From positions 16,775-80,774 of the forward strand of contig DFFP01000013.1 in NCBI GenBank assembly GCA_002372275.1: a DNA stretch of 64,000 nt. Direction: 5' to 3'. The notes under the pieces were generated by a model, which was not told the origin of the DNA, did no database searches, and was given only the letters and a program-made list of their open reading frames with translations. Of this stretch, positions 51,141 through 58,984 are shown one piece after another. Each line of letters begins with the position of its first letter. Position 1 is the first letter of the stretch. The stretch is from Alphaproteobacteria bacterium UBA3773. Its GTDB lineage: Bacteria > Pseudomonadota > Alphaproteobacteria > RF32 > CAG-239. The position numbers and the translations under genes were made by a program.

Positions 51141-52196
51141 ATGACAAAAGAATATAATTACAAGTTAACGAGTTATAATGCGAGTTTTAGCTTAAAAGAG
51201 TATACAGAAAGATATGCTGAAAAAAGTATCTCTGATGAGGAAAATGTGCTCAAAATAGGTCGTTTCTTTGCACCAGCTTTTCAAAGAAATGCTGTTTGGA
51301 CTGATAAAGCTAAAAGTAAGCTAATCGAAACTTTTTTAATTAAGTTACCTGTTCCTCCTGTTTTTTTATACAAAAATAGAAATGCTCAACATGAAATTAT
51401 TGATGGTTATCAGAGAATTAAAACAATATATGATTTTATGAAAAATAAGCTAAGGTTGGTAGGTTTAGATAGCTGTTACAACAAAAAAATCTTTGATGAT
51501 TTATCAGAAATAGAAAAAGCTGACTTTGAAACAAAGATGTTAAATTGTGTTATCATAGAAAATATTGATGAAACAAGTGATAGAGATGCTTTATATGAAA
51601 TTTTTGCGCGCCTAAATTCTGGGGGAACAAATTTAAATAATATGGAGATTAGAAGAGCGATAGGTTGGGGCAGATTATTATTTGACATAGAAGAATTTAA
51701 TAAAACTAGAGAATGGAAACTTTTATGGGGAGAAAAAACAGCAAATCGTTATGAGGATATAGAATTAATTTTAAGAATTCTGGCATTATCTGAAGTAGTA
51801 TTTGATAAAGGAATGAGGGAATTTTTAAATAATTATCTTGAAGACAATAAATATGCAGATAAGCGTGAAAAGTTAAATCTTCTGAAGAACTCCATTTTAC
51901 TAATTTTAGAAAATTATAAATCTAATAAGCCTTTTCACAGCGAAAAAGGAACAAGAGTAAATTTTGCTCTTGCTGATTCTATTTTACCTGTGATAATGAA
52001 TCATCCCGAAATTTCCAACATTTCTCAAAAACTTCATAAATTACTGGATAGAGATTTTGATAACTATTATAGTAGCGAGCTAGAAAAGGAACTTTGTAAA
52101 AATTTCCAAAGTATTTGTTTTAAAGGGCAAGGTTCTATATCGAAAAAAGCTGTTTGTGAACGTAGAAATATCGCTGAAAAGATTTTATTGTCATGA
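51141..52196 (+). CDS. DUF262-domain protein (GmrSD N-terminal-like)
   Basis: 351 residues. DUF262 signatures are FAPAFQRNAVWTDKAKSKLI, ETFLIKLPVPPVFLY, EIIDGYQRIKTIYDF (family DGQQR, here DGYQR) and EIFARLNSGGTNLNNMEIRR. This fold is ParB/Srx-like and can bind or hydrolyse nucleotides; in GmrSD it is part of a defence enzyme against modified phage DNA. No C-terminal DUF1524 HNH domain is present. The start at 51141 follows AAAGGAAAA. It overlaps the HEPN-like gene by four bases, which argues for a joint function. Confidence 0.88.
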   Translation: MTKEYNYKLTSYNASFSLKEYTERYAEKSISDEENVLKIGRFFAPAFQRNAVWTDKAKSKLIETFLIKLPVPPVFLYKNRNAQHEIIDGYQRIKTIYDFMKNKLRLVGLDSCYNKKIFDDLSEIEKADFETKMLNCVIIENIDETSDRDALYEIFARLNSGGTNLNNMEIRRAIGWGRLLFDIEEFNKTREWKLLWGEKTANRYEDIELILRILALSEVVFDKGMREFLNNYLEDNKYADKREKLNLLKNSILLILENYKSNKPFHSEKGTRVNFALADSILPVIMNHPEISNISQKLHKLLDRDFDNYYSSELEKELCKNFQSICFKGQGSISKKAVCERRNIAEKILLS

Positions 52197-52714
52197 TAGT
52201 ATATCTAAAACAGACGGAAAAACTTTTTCTTTCTCTTAACGAGGAATATAAAAATTCAAAAGCTGCAGGTGTGTTGACAGTTGTAACTCCTACGGCATTT
52301 GTTTCTTTTTTAATTATTCGTCTATCGTGCGAATTCGAATATTATGTACATGACATTGTAATTAAAAAGTGGAAATCTGAAACAACTTCAACAAAATTAC
52401 ATAATTTTCTACAAAATAAAATAAAAATTCGTTCCTCTAAAAGAGAGCAATTACGTAATAATTTAAAAGAATATTTTGTAGATATTGATAATATTGATAT
52501 TTTGTTTACTGATGACAAAGGGAAAAATTACTATGATAAGATATTTGGAAAGAAAAAGGATGAGACAGGAGAGAATAATATAAGAGACCAAATAGCACAT
52601 TTGTTAAGTTTACAGTTTTCTCTGTTGCCTCAATGGGATGAAATGTATGATTATATCCAAATTTGTGATAATGCCTTACAAAATATTGAAGCGAATTTGG
52701 ATTTTAAGATGTAA
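52193..52714 (+). CDS. HEPN-like protein paired with DUF262 (MAE_28990/MAE_18760-type)
   Basis: 173 residues, all helical. RDQIAH near residues 131-136 (ENNIRDQIAHLLSLQ) fits the Rx4-6H motif of HEPN ribonucleases, and the N-terminal helix FVSFLIIRLSCEFEYYVHDI fits the RiboL-PSP-HEPN-like group. Small HEPN proteins of this kind are known to occur next to DUF262 genes, probably as toxin or effector. The four-base overlap with the DUF262 gene supports that here. RNase activity is inferred from the motif only. Confidence 0.72.
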   Translation: MIVYLKQTEKLFLSLNEEYKNSKAAGVLTVVTPTAFVSFLIIRLSCEFEYYVHDIVIKKWKSETTSTKLHNFLQNKIKIRSSKREQLRNNLKEYFVDIDNIDILFTDDKGKNYYDKIFGKKKDETGENNIRDQIAHLLSLQFSLLPQWDEMYDYIQICDNALQNIEANLDFKM

Positions 52715-52727
52715 AAATAATCTTAAG

Positions 52728-52797
52728 ACCATGTGGACAGTATATGTCATTGTTTTTGAAATAAAAAAAGTACGTGGCTGGTATCTTCAGTTTGGGT
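52728..52797. repeat. Right arm of the long inverted repeat
   Basis: 52728-52747 (ACCATGTGGACAGTATATGT) is the inverted match of 48531-48550. The similarity continues outward through AAAAAGTACGTGGCTGGTATC and TTCAGT. The related ACCAAGTGGTATAAC at 52822-52836 may belong to the same pattern. Confidence 0.85.
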
Positions 52798-52910
52798 GTT
52801 CACAATGGTTGCGAAACTGCGACCAAGTGGTATAACTAATTGAAATAGAATAATTTTTTAACCGTCAAAAAATGGTATCTTTTTCCTGATTTAGGGGTAG
52901 TTTGCACGAC

Positions 52911-52954
52911 CAAGACACAAAGACCGCCTTTATGGCGGTTTTTTTTGTGTCTTG
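52911..52954 (+). terminator. Terminator at the end of the R-M/DUF262/HEPN cassette
   Basis: ACCGCC / GGCGGT core with a TTTAT loop and eight T, extended on both sides by AAGACACAAAG / TTTGTGTCTT. Confidence 0.82.
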
Positions 52955-53080
52955 AATGCGAAAGCGTGGGGTTCGAACCAGCGAGAAGCTGTTCGACAAG
53001 AAGGATAAGGCACACGAGGTGTGCCGGTGCCGTTAGGCATATCCGACGCAGCGACGCAGATTTTTTTGATAAAAAAATCA

Positions 53081-53095
53081 AGTCAATCCAGTCAT
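53081..53095. other. Possible attachment-site copy of the tRNA-Pro 3' end (middle)
   Basis: AGTCAATCCAGTCAT compares with AGTCAATCCGACCAA at the tRNA end (48196-48210): nine bases identical, then partial agreement. It is preceded by ATCA, as is the copy at 54404. Confidence 0.45.
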
Positions 53096-53207
53096 AAGGC
53101 CAACACAAGAAAATCCTGCCCTTTTGACTTAACAGAACTTATTTCTCTTGATTTTTGACAAAAATAGTATAAAATATTGATTAGTTAAAGATGGATTAGA
53201 GGCGAAA

Positions 53208-54254
53208 ATGAACTGCGACGATTTTGAAGCTTTGAGTTGTTTGTGTAAGATAACTGCATCTGCTGAAACTGGTTTGGTTAGATTTGAAGCACAGAGAGGA
53301 TATGAAGTTACTGTGGCTGAATTAATCAAAAAAAATCAGCTTGAAAATTTATCTACGAAAGCATGGCATAATTTTTGGGAGGAATATATGCCAACTATTC
53401 AAGTACGTAGAAAATTAAGAGAACAGAAAATCAATGATTTTAAAAATAAGTCTTCGGAAAATATCGCTCAGCTTTCGTTAAAAGAAAGAATTGATTATCT
53501 TGAAGCCATATTTCATAAATATCAAACAAAGGGTGAAATGTCTGATATTTGCTCTAAAAATAAGGATAAATTAATGACGCTGCTTTATGGCATCAAATTG
53601 CCGAAGGATTTTTGGAAAAGTGAGGATCAACAAGCCGATCGCTTTGTTTCATTGGTTGCTCATAATAAAAAAATTACCGATAATATGAAAAATTGGCACA
53701 ATATCAGTATAGAAGATAAAAAAGAAACAATAAAAGAAACGGTAAAGATTATTGGATATGTATATGGTGCTCCTTTGGAAGTCGGATTTTATACTTCGGA
53801 GGAATATCGGAAAAAAGAGAATCTTGATGAAAATGCACCGGTATTCGGAGCATATCATCAAGAAGGAAAATTATTTTTTAATACCGATCGTTTAGAAAAT
53901 AGCGATAACTATATGGGAGTATCTGTTGTATTTCATGAATTTACACATAAACGGCAAAAAGAAACAAAGTTTGAAGACCCGTTGATAAACAGATTATTTG
54001 CTTGTAGAGTATATAACGCTGTTGGTTATGAAAGGATAAATGTAGATACTTCCTCTCCGGAATACGGCGATATATATTCGTTAATGCCAACTGAAGTACA
54101 CGCGTATGCTATGCAAAAATATGTTGAAGATGAGATTACAAATAAAACCGGAATAGAAAAGACTCAAGCTCAAGAAACAAAAGATGTAAGGCAAGTGCAT
54201 GATAAATCTTTTGCTGTGGCTGCAATAGCATTGCAACATTCAAATCGAAGATAA
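53208..54254 (+). CDS. Putative zinc metallopeptidase (HExxH), otherwise unknown
   Basis: 348 residues, no signal peptide. The zinc motif is H243-E-F-T-H247 in SVVFHEFTHKRQKE. A Glu about 50 residues later (E296 in LMPTEVHAYAMQKYV) could be the third ligand, giving a gluzincin-like pattern. The N-terminal 180 residues are helical and charged, with no recognised domain. The ATG has a plausible GAGGCGAAA site before it. It stands alone between two att-like repeats, so it may be a separate piece of the island. A toxin, effector or defence role is possible by location only. Confidence 0.72.
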   Translation: MNCDDFEALSCLCKITASAETGLVRFEAQRGYEVTVAELIKKNQLENLSTKAWHNFWEEYMPTIQVRRKLREQKINDFKNKSSENIAQLSLKERIDYLEAIFHKYQTKGEMSDICSKNKDKLMTLLYGIKLPKDFWKSEDQQADRFVSLVAHNKKITDNMKNWHNISIEDKKETIKETVKIIGYVYGAPLEVGFYTSEEYRKKENLDENAPVFGAYHQEGKLFFNTDRLENSDNYMGVSVVFHEFTHKRQKETKFEDPLINRLFACRVYNAVGYERINVDTSSPEYGDIYSLMPTEVHAYAMQKYVEDEITNKTGIEKTQAQETKDVRQVHDKSFAVAAIALQHSNRR

Positions 54255-54403
54255 CAACCACATTCTCAATGAAGAACCATACGACGAAAGCCGAAGGTAT
54301 CTTTAGCTTGCTCCGAACGACTCTTGTCTATCCGTCTTTTCGTCAAGCTTTGGGTTCGTTTTTCACCGCATGGAGCAGGTAGTTTATACATTTGCTATTA
54401 TCA

Positions 54404-54418
54404 AGTCAATCCGGTCAA
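54404..54418. other. Possible attachment-site copy of the tRNA-Pro 3' end (right)
   Basis: AGTCAATCCGGTCAA matches AGTCAATCCGACCAA of the tRNA end at 13 of 15 positions. The 244-base gap 54255-54498 in which it lies holds no gene or terminator that I can see. Confidence 0.5.
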
Positions 54419-54498
54419 AGATAAATATAAAATTCATTTTACAATCATTTTTTTATCAATATAATATCTAAAAAAATCAACTCTGAGGCATTGATAAA

Positions 54499-55305
54499 AT
54501 GTTTGAAATCATTGAAGACGGTGTTTTACTTGATCAAAACGTGCAAATCGGAAATTATGTCACCATCAAAAAAGGTGCTAAAATCGGTAAAAACACAATT
54601 ATCAGCGATTATACATATATCGATTCAAATGTTGTTATCGGTGAAAACAATTATATCGGCACAGGTGTCATCATCAAAGGAAACGTTCAAATCGGTGATA
54701 ATAATCATATTCTTGATCAAACAATCATCGGCCTTCCTTCCAAACATATCGGTTATCATTTTTATAAAGGACGCGTTTTAATCGGAGACAATAACTTTAT
54801 CGGTAATGCTTGTGCAATTGATTGCGGTAACAATCACTTATCTTGCAAACATCCTGAATTATTGCCATATTTAAGCGTCGATTTGCCGCAAAATACAGAT
54901 TATGAAGATGCCACAATTATCGGTAATCGCTGTTATATTTTAAACAATGTCACCATTCATCACAACTGCCGCATCGGGCTCGGAAATCTTAAAAACAGCT
55001 CAAGCGAATATGACACCGTGATATGCACCGGTTGCTGTTTGAACGGATTTGTTTCACTGCGAAAAGGTTGTGAACTCGGTAGCGGAACATATATAAGAGA
55101 ATATGCATCAATCGGCGAAGGAGCATATACATCTATGATGACGCATGTTGTCAAAGATGTTCCGCCTTTTGCATTTATTCGAAATAATCAATTTGTCGGC
55201 GATTTTGAAAGATTAATTCAAAAATTTAAAATCTCAAAAAATGAAATCATAAAACTTCGAAATGAATTTGAAAACAAAAGAAGTCAAAAATTAAAATGTT
55301 ATTAA
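54499..55305 (+). CDS. LpxA-like acyltransferase (left-handed beta-helix)
   Basis: 268 residues of hexapeptide repeats (VQIGNYVTIKKGAKIGKNTI, VVIGENNYIGTGVIIKGNVQ) and a C-terminal helical tail (FERLIQKFKISKNEIIKLRN) as in LpxA, the first enzyme of lipid A synthesis. It is divergent: the catalytic-His region reads NVTIHHNCRIGLGN, and Cys residues are unusually many (CTGCCLNGF). It is not in an lpxD-fabZ-lpxA-lpxB cluster, so it may be a paralogue that acylates another nucleotide sugar. The MFS gene follows after 24 bases. Confidence 0.75.
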   Translation: MFEIIEDGVLLDQNVQIGNYVTIKKGAKIGKNTIISDYTYIDSNVVIGENNYIGTGVIIKGNVQIGDNNHILDQTIIGLPSKHIGYHFYKGRVLIGDNNFIGNACAIDCGNNHLSCKHPELLPYLSVDLPQNTDYEDATIIGNRCYILNNVTIHHNCRIGLGNLKNSSSEYDTVICTGCCLNGFVSLRKGCELGSGTYIREYASIGEGAYTSMMTHVVKDVPPFAFIRNNQFVGDFERLIQKFKISKNEIIKLRNEFENKRSQKLKCY

Positions 55306-55329
55306 CTTTGCCAATATAAGGAAACTTTG

Positions 55330-56490
55330 ATGCTCGAAAGAAACACATTTCTATTTAAAATTTATCATTTTTTTTGGCGATTTAAGCCGCTTGAAGTCTT
55401 AATGATTGTGTATTTTTATCATGTCACGAAATCATATACATTTGCCGCCGCCGTTTTTGCCATTTTTAATATTTGCTATGCATTAGCAAAAATCCCATGC
55501 GGACTTATTTCAGATAAAATCGGCAGAAAACCTGTATTAATTATCTCTAATTTTTTCTTAACCGCCGCTTTTCTTTGTTTGGGGTTCGCCGGACAATTTG
55601 AAATAAAATATCTCTTGTACCTTTTTTCTATATTTTGGGCCTTAAGTGAGGCTATGGCTGTCGGGACCGTTGATGCTCTGATTTATGAAACGTCACAAAG
55701 TTTAGGACAATCTGATAAATTTTATTTAATATATTCAAAATCAATGTTCTTTTCTCAAGCCGGATGCGCTTTCGGTTCTTTTTGGGCCATGATTGTCACA
55801 TATGCTTTCCCATTGCAGTTTGTAGCTTGGCTTTCTGTTTTTCCCCCAGCTATGCAGTTGATTATTTCTTATTTTTTTGTAGAACCGAACATCAAAAAAG
55901 AAAAAACTTCTTTATCGCTCAAAGATACGTTATCTGCATTAAAACAATTTAAATACAACAAAAATCTTTTGTTTTATGCTATCACAGATATTCATTTCAG
56001 CGCCCTCGGCGATATTTCGCATCGTTTAGAAAGTGCTTATTTCAAGCTATTTGCAAGCGATTGGATTATCAGTTTTGCACGAACGCTCAAACACCTTTGC
56101 GGTATGGCCGGATGTGTTTTCGTCACGCATTTACGCCGATTTTCAAAAGCGCATGTCTATTTCGGCTCCATTATCTCAAATGTTTTTGTTCGTACACTTG
56201 CCCTTATTTTCAACAATATTTGCACCCCGTTTATCCACGCTTTCATTAACTTTTTTTACACAACCGCCTTAACAACACAAACAGAAATTATGCAAGAAAA
56301 ATACTTGCCTCAATATCGTGCAACATCGCAGTCGCTTATCCAATTTATCAAAGGTATATACATGGCTCTTTTGATATTTTTTCTCGGTATTTTTGCAGAT
56401 TTTTACGGTATATATTTTGCGATGATCGCACTTTTAATCTTAAGATTAATTGGTTTTGTTTTGGTATATTCATTTCGAAAATTCGCTTAG
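55330..56490 (+). CDS. Major facilitator superfamily transporter
   Basis: About 386 residues with 11-12 membrane helices. The loop 2-3 motif GLISDKIGRKPVL is clear and a central cytosolic loop (EPNIKKEKTSLSLKDTLSAL) divides the halves. The substrate is unknown. The frame can be read from a TTG at 55327, but the ATG at 55330 with AAGGAAAC upstream is the better start. Probably cotranscribed with the LpxA-like gene. Confidence 0.88.
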   Translation: MLERNTFLFKIYHFFWRFKPLEVLMIVYFYHVTKSYTFAAAVFAIFNICYALAKIPCGLISDKIGRKPVLIISNFFLTAAFLCLGFAGQFEIKYLLYLFSIFWALSEAMAVGTVDALIYETSQSLGQSDKFYLIYSKSMFFSQAGCAFGSFWAMIVTYAFPLQFVAWLSVFPPAMQLIISYFFVEPNIKKEKTSLSLKDTLSALKQFKYNKNLLFYAITDIHFSALGDISHRLESAYFKLFASDWIISFARTLKHLCGMAGCVFVTHLRRFSKAHVYFGSIISNVFVRTLALIFNNICTPFIHAFINFFYTTALTTQTEIMQEKYLPQYRATSQSLIQFIKGIYMALLIFFLGIFADFYGIYFAMIALLILRLIGFVLVYSFRKFA

Positions 56491-56517
56491 CACTCATCTC
56501 ATAACAGAAAAAAATAC

Positions 56518-56545
56518 TTGACAAAATTTTAACATGCGTTATGAT
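56518..56545 (+). promoter_or_regulatory. Predicted promoter of the 230-residue gene
   Basis: TTGACA, 16 bases, then TATGAT, ending 46 bases before the ATG at 56592. Confidence 0.6.
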
Positions 56546-56591
56546 GTACGAACTTTAGTAAACTTTATTAACTTATAAATTCTCTACAATT

Positions 56592-57284
56592 ATGACACTA
56601 TTTGCTATTATCGTTACAGTCGGTGTGATATATGCCGCCTGTATGTATGACCCCGAATTGTTATGGGTTATCGGAGTTGCCTGTGTGGCGCAGTTTATTC
56701 GCAATTTGTTAAAGACAGAACCTGAATTAAGCCAAAAGCAGACCCAGGATCGATTAGTCTACAACGACTTTTTTAAAGGTATGAGGTATTCGCCTTGGTC
56801 TAAGTATTTCAGTATTAATGAAGCCAAAGAAAAGCTTCAACAAACGACAAATGAAATGGTTATTAAGGCACTCTACCATGAAATTTTAGATGACCTTGAA
56901 ATTGAAGATGATAAAACATATTGCAATAATATGCACTATGTTCTCATCGAAATCAGGCAAGAAATTGCAAACAGACAAATTGAAGCTTATCGCCACGGCA
57001 AGCCAAAAGGTGACACCAACTATGCCCAAAACTATGCAGCTTCGCTCGGCGTTTCGCTCACATCTTCTGAGTTAACTGATGAAGAAGCTCTCAAAAATGC
57101 CGGACAGTGTTCAACTGCTGATTTGGTCTACGTGATCTTAGATGTGCCGGAGCAAATTAGCAACACTACAGCTGAGCTGACAACCGGACGCGAGGAAGAA
57201 ATGGAAGGTTATTACCACAACAACTTGCGCAAGATTGAATATCTTCTCCGCCTTGAGCTGGCAAAGCGTTTTCTTGAATCGTAA
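56592..57284 (+). CDS. Hypothetical protein with N-terminal membrane segments, 230 residues
   Basis: Two short hydrophobic stretches at the N-terminus (LFAIIVTVGVIYAACMY and LLWVIGVACVAQFI) are followed by a soluble, acidic, helical domain. I do not recognise it. It contains NYAQNYAASLGVSLTSSELT, and it ends LRKIEYLLRLELAKRFLES. It has its own promoter and terminator, and no Shine-Dalgarno sequence before the ATG (TCTCTACAATT), like the genes at 28801 and 59829. Confidence 0.65.
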   Translation: MTLFAIIVTVGVIYAACMYDPELLWVIGVACVAQFIRNLLKTEPELSQKQTQDRLVYNDFFKGMRYSPWSKYFSINEAKEKLQQTTNEMVIKALYHEILDDLEIEDDKTYCNNMHYVLIEIRQEIANRQIEAYRHGKPKGDTNYAQNYAASLGVSLTSSELTDEEALKNAGQCSTADLVYVILDVPEQISNTTAELTTGREEEMEGYYHNNLRKIEYLLRLELAKRFLES

Positions 57285-57328
57285 GATTGATTTGGTTTTA
57301 CAATCTATCAAGCATTTGCTTATCAGGT

Positions 57329-57359
57329 AAAAAAGAGGCACTTTCTGCCTCTTTTTTTT
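57329..57359 (+). terminator. Terminator after the 230-residue gene
   Basis: AAAAGAGGCA / TGCCTCTTTT around a CTTTC-type loop, with an A-run before and eight T after. It may also serve the convergent YdcF-like gene. Confidence 0.87.
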
Positions 57360-57364
57360 GCTTT

Positions 57365-58018
57365 TTAACAAACGCGTCTTGAGTTTCGTGTAATGTCTTC
57401 TGCTTTCTGATTATTTTCCAAAACTTTCGGGATACATTCAAAAATTTCATTGATCGGATTGTGATACATTTCATCGGTTGAGGCCGTATGAATATTCGGA
57501 AAATATCCGAAATTGATATAGCATAACATTTTACGCATCATTTGATTGGGCGAACAAACAAGGTGCAATTCTTGAAAATGATGTTTCTTAAATAATTCAC
57601 AAGAAACGTAGCATTCATCCGTTGAATTATAAACACCCTTTTCACCCATGATTTCCGAATTGGCATCATCTGCATAAATATTTTCACTTTTTACCCCTTT
57701 GGAAATCAAATAATTTTTTCCGGCAGAAGATAAAGAACACAAATCCGCCTTGCCGTTTTCCTGATGTCTTGATCCCGGTACATAAAAATATACTTCTTTG
57801 CTGCCTTTAAGTTCATGATATATTTTAATTCCCAGATCAAGCCTTGCCTGAAATTCACTCCCCGGAAACTGTCCATCCTTTAAGGGATGTTGCGCGGCAA
57901 CTTCGATAAGAACATTTTGACCGTTTTTCTTGGCCTCTTTCATGTTTTGTAAAGCCGTTTGATATTTTTCAAGCCACAATAAGTGAAGCGGTGAACGTGT
58001 ATTTTGTGAATCTGTCAT
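57365..58018 (-). CDS. YdcF/SanA-like (DUF218) protein
   Basis: 217 residues. VYFYVPGSRHQENGKADLCS, LISKGVKSENIYADDANSEI and KHHFQELHLVCSPNQMMRKM resemble the DUF218 fold, with its Gly-rich first motif, the SxxT-type middle region and the VTSxxHxxR-like strand. No membrane helix is present, unlike E. coli SanA. The biochemical role is unknown. It follows the HD gene by 26 bases and has an AAAGGC ribosome-binding site. Confidence 0.65.
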   Translation of the reverse strand: MTDSQNTRSPLHLLWLEKYQTALQNMKEAKKNGQNVLIEVAAQHPLKDGQFPGSEFQARLDLGIKIYHELKGSKEVYFYVPGSRHQENGKADLCSLSSAGKNYLISKGVKSENIYADDANSEIMGEKGVYNSTDECYVSCELFKKHHFQELHLVCSPNQMMRKMLCYINFGYFPNIHTASTDEMYHNPINEIFECIPKVLENNQKAEDITRNSRRVC

Positions 58019-58044
58019 TTTATAAGCCTTTCAAATATAAATTT

Positions 58045-58866
58045 TTAAAGATTTTGATAAGCGAAATTGCTGACATCATTAATTTCTTTATCAGAAACAT
58101 TATATTCACTCATCATTTTTAAAAGATGTTCGGCATAGCCGTTTTCTTTAAATATCTCTTTTGTTTTAACATAATTTAAATCAAAAATCCATGCCAAAAC
58201 AAATAAAATTCTATCAGAAAATGAAATCACACTTTGAGATACAACAGGTCGGCTTGCAAAAAACTGCTCTTTTACTTCTTGAGATAAACCGGCCTCTAAT
58301 GCCTCTTTGGAAAGTAATTTAAAAAATATATCTTTGCGTAACCTGTCTTTTTCTTTAATATCTTTGAGAAGTGCCATTTTATCGGCATCACGGACAAGAT
58401 AGAGTATCTTTTCACAATCTTGTGCATACGGGCTTTTTTGCGCCTCTTCCCACAAAGCTGTTTTTTTTACTTGATCTATCATTTTACCATGATAACGAAC
58501 GGCAAGTAAAATACGAATATCGTTATATAAAGGATTGTGTTTCAGCTTTTCATAGCCGATTAAACCATGATCATACTGATTTAATATCATCGGATTTTTT
58601 TCTAAATCAGGTGTATGATACCTCATCACCGCCTCTTCAAATCTGCCGACATCGTGAAACAAAAGAGCTTTTTGTGCAATATTTTTAAAATCATCGGATT
58701 GAAATTTTAGCTCCGGCGTTTGATATAAAATATGCTTACCGTAGTGTAATACACAAATCGAGTGCCGAAACTTGTGATTGATCGATTCCATAAAAAATGA
58801 ATCTTTGACAAGTTGAGATGCCGCCTCCAAGTAGTATTTTTTAAATTCTATAAAATTTTCTCTCAT
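58045..58866 (-). CDS. HD-domain phosphohydrolase family protein
   Basis: 273 residues. The HD metal site appears as FRHSICVLHYGKHIL, then KALLFHDVGRFEEAVMRYH (His-Asp pair), RYHGKMIDQV, and LVRDADKMALLKDI. This is the order H...HD...H...D of the family. The substrate (a nucleotide or other phosphate ester) cannot be told. It is the first gene of a two-gene leftward unit with the YdcF-like gene. Confidence 0.82.
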   Translation of the reverse strand: MRENFIEFKKYYLEAASQLVKDSFFMESINHKFRHSICVLHYGKHILYQTPELKFQSDDFKNIAQKALLFHDVGRFEEAVMRYHTPDLEKNPMILNQYDHGLIGYEKLKHNPLYNDIRILLAVRYHGKMIDQVKKTALWEEAQKSPYAQDCEKILYLVRDADKMALLKDIKEKDRLRKDIFFKLLSKEALEAGLSQEVKEQFFASRPVVSQSVISFSDRILFVLAWIFDLNYVKTKEIFKENGYAEHLLKMMSEYNVSDKEINDVSNFAYQNL

Positions 58867-58984
58867 TTTTGATCCACATTCAATTAAATTCTATTGTTAA
58901 TCGTATTCATTTTTGTTAACTTATATTGTATATTATTGATTTATATCCGCTTGTACAAGATAAAAAAAATTATAGGTATATAAA

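Larger units (their letters stand above)
52715..53207. other. Non-coding gap: right inverted repeat, terminator, GC-richer hairpin segment and att-like copy
   Basis: No credible gene. The right arm of the cassette inverted repeat is at 52728-52797. A terminator is at 52911-52954. GGGTTCGAACCAGCGA (52969-52984) is, in reverse, a 15-of-16 match to the T arm of tRNA-Pro. A perfect seven-base hairpin GGCACAC/GTGTGCC lies at 53009-53025. A copy of the tRNA 3' end is at 53081-53095. The stretch 52950-53060 is visibly richer in G and C than its surroundings. Confidence 0.7.

Noticed and set aside
52836..53108. A 90-codon open frame on the minus strand in the island gap
   Set aside because: It spans a terminator, a hairpin and repeat fragments, has no ribosome-binding site and a composition unlike a protein gene.
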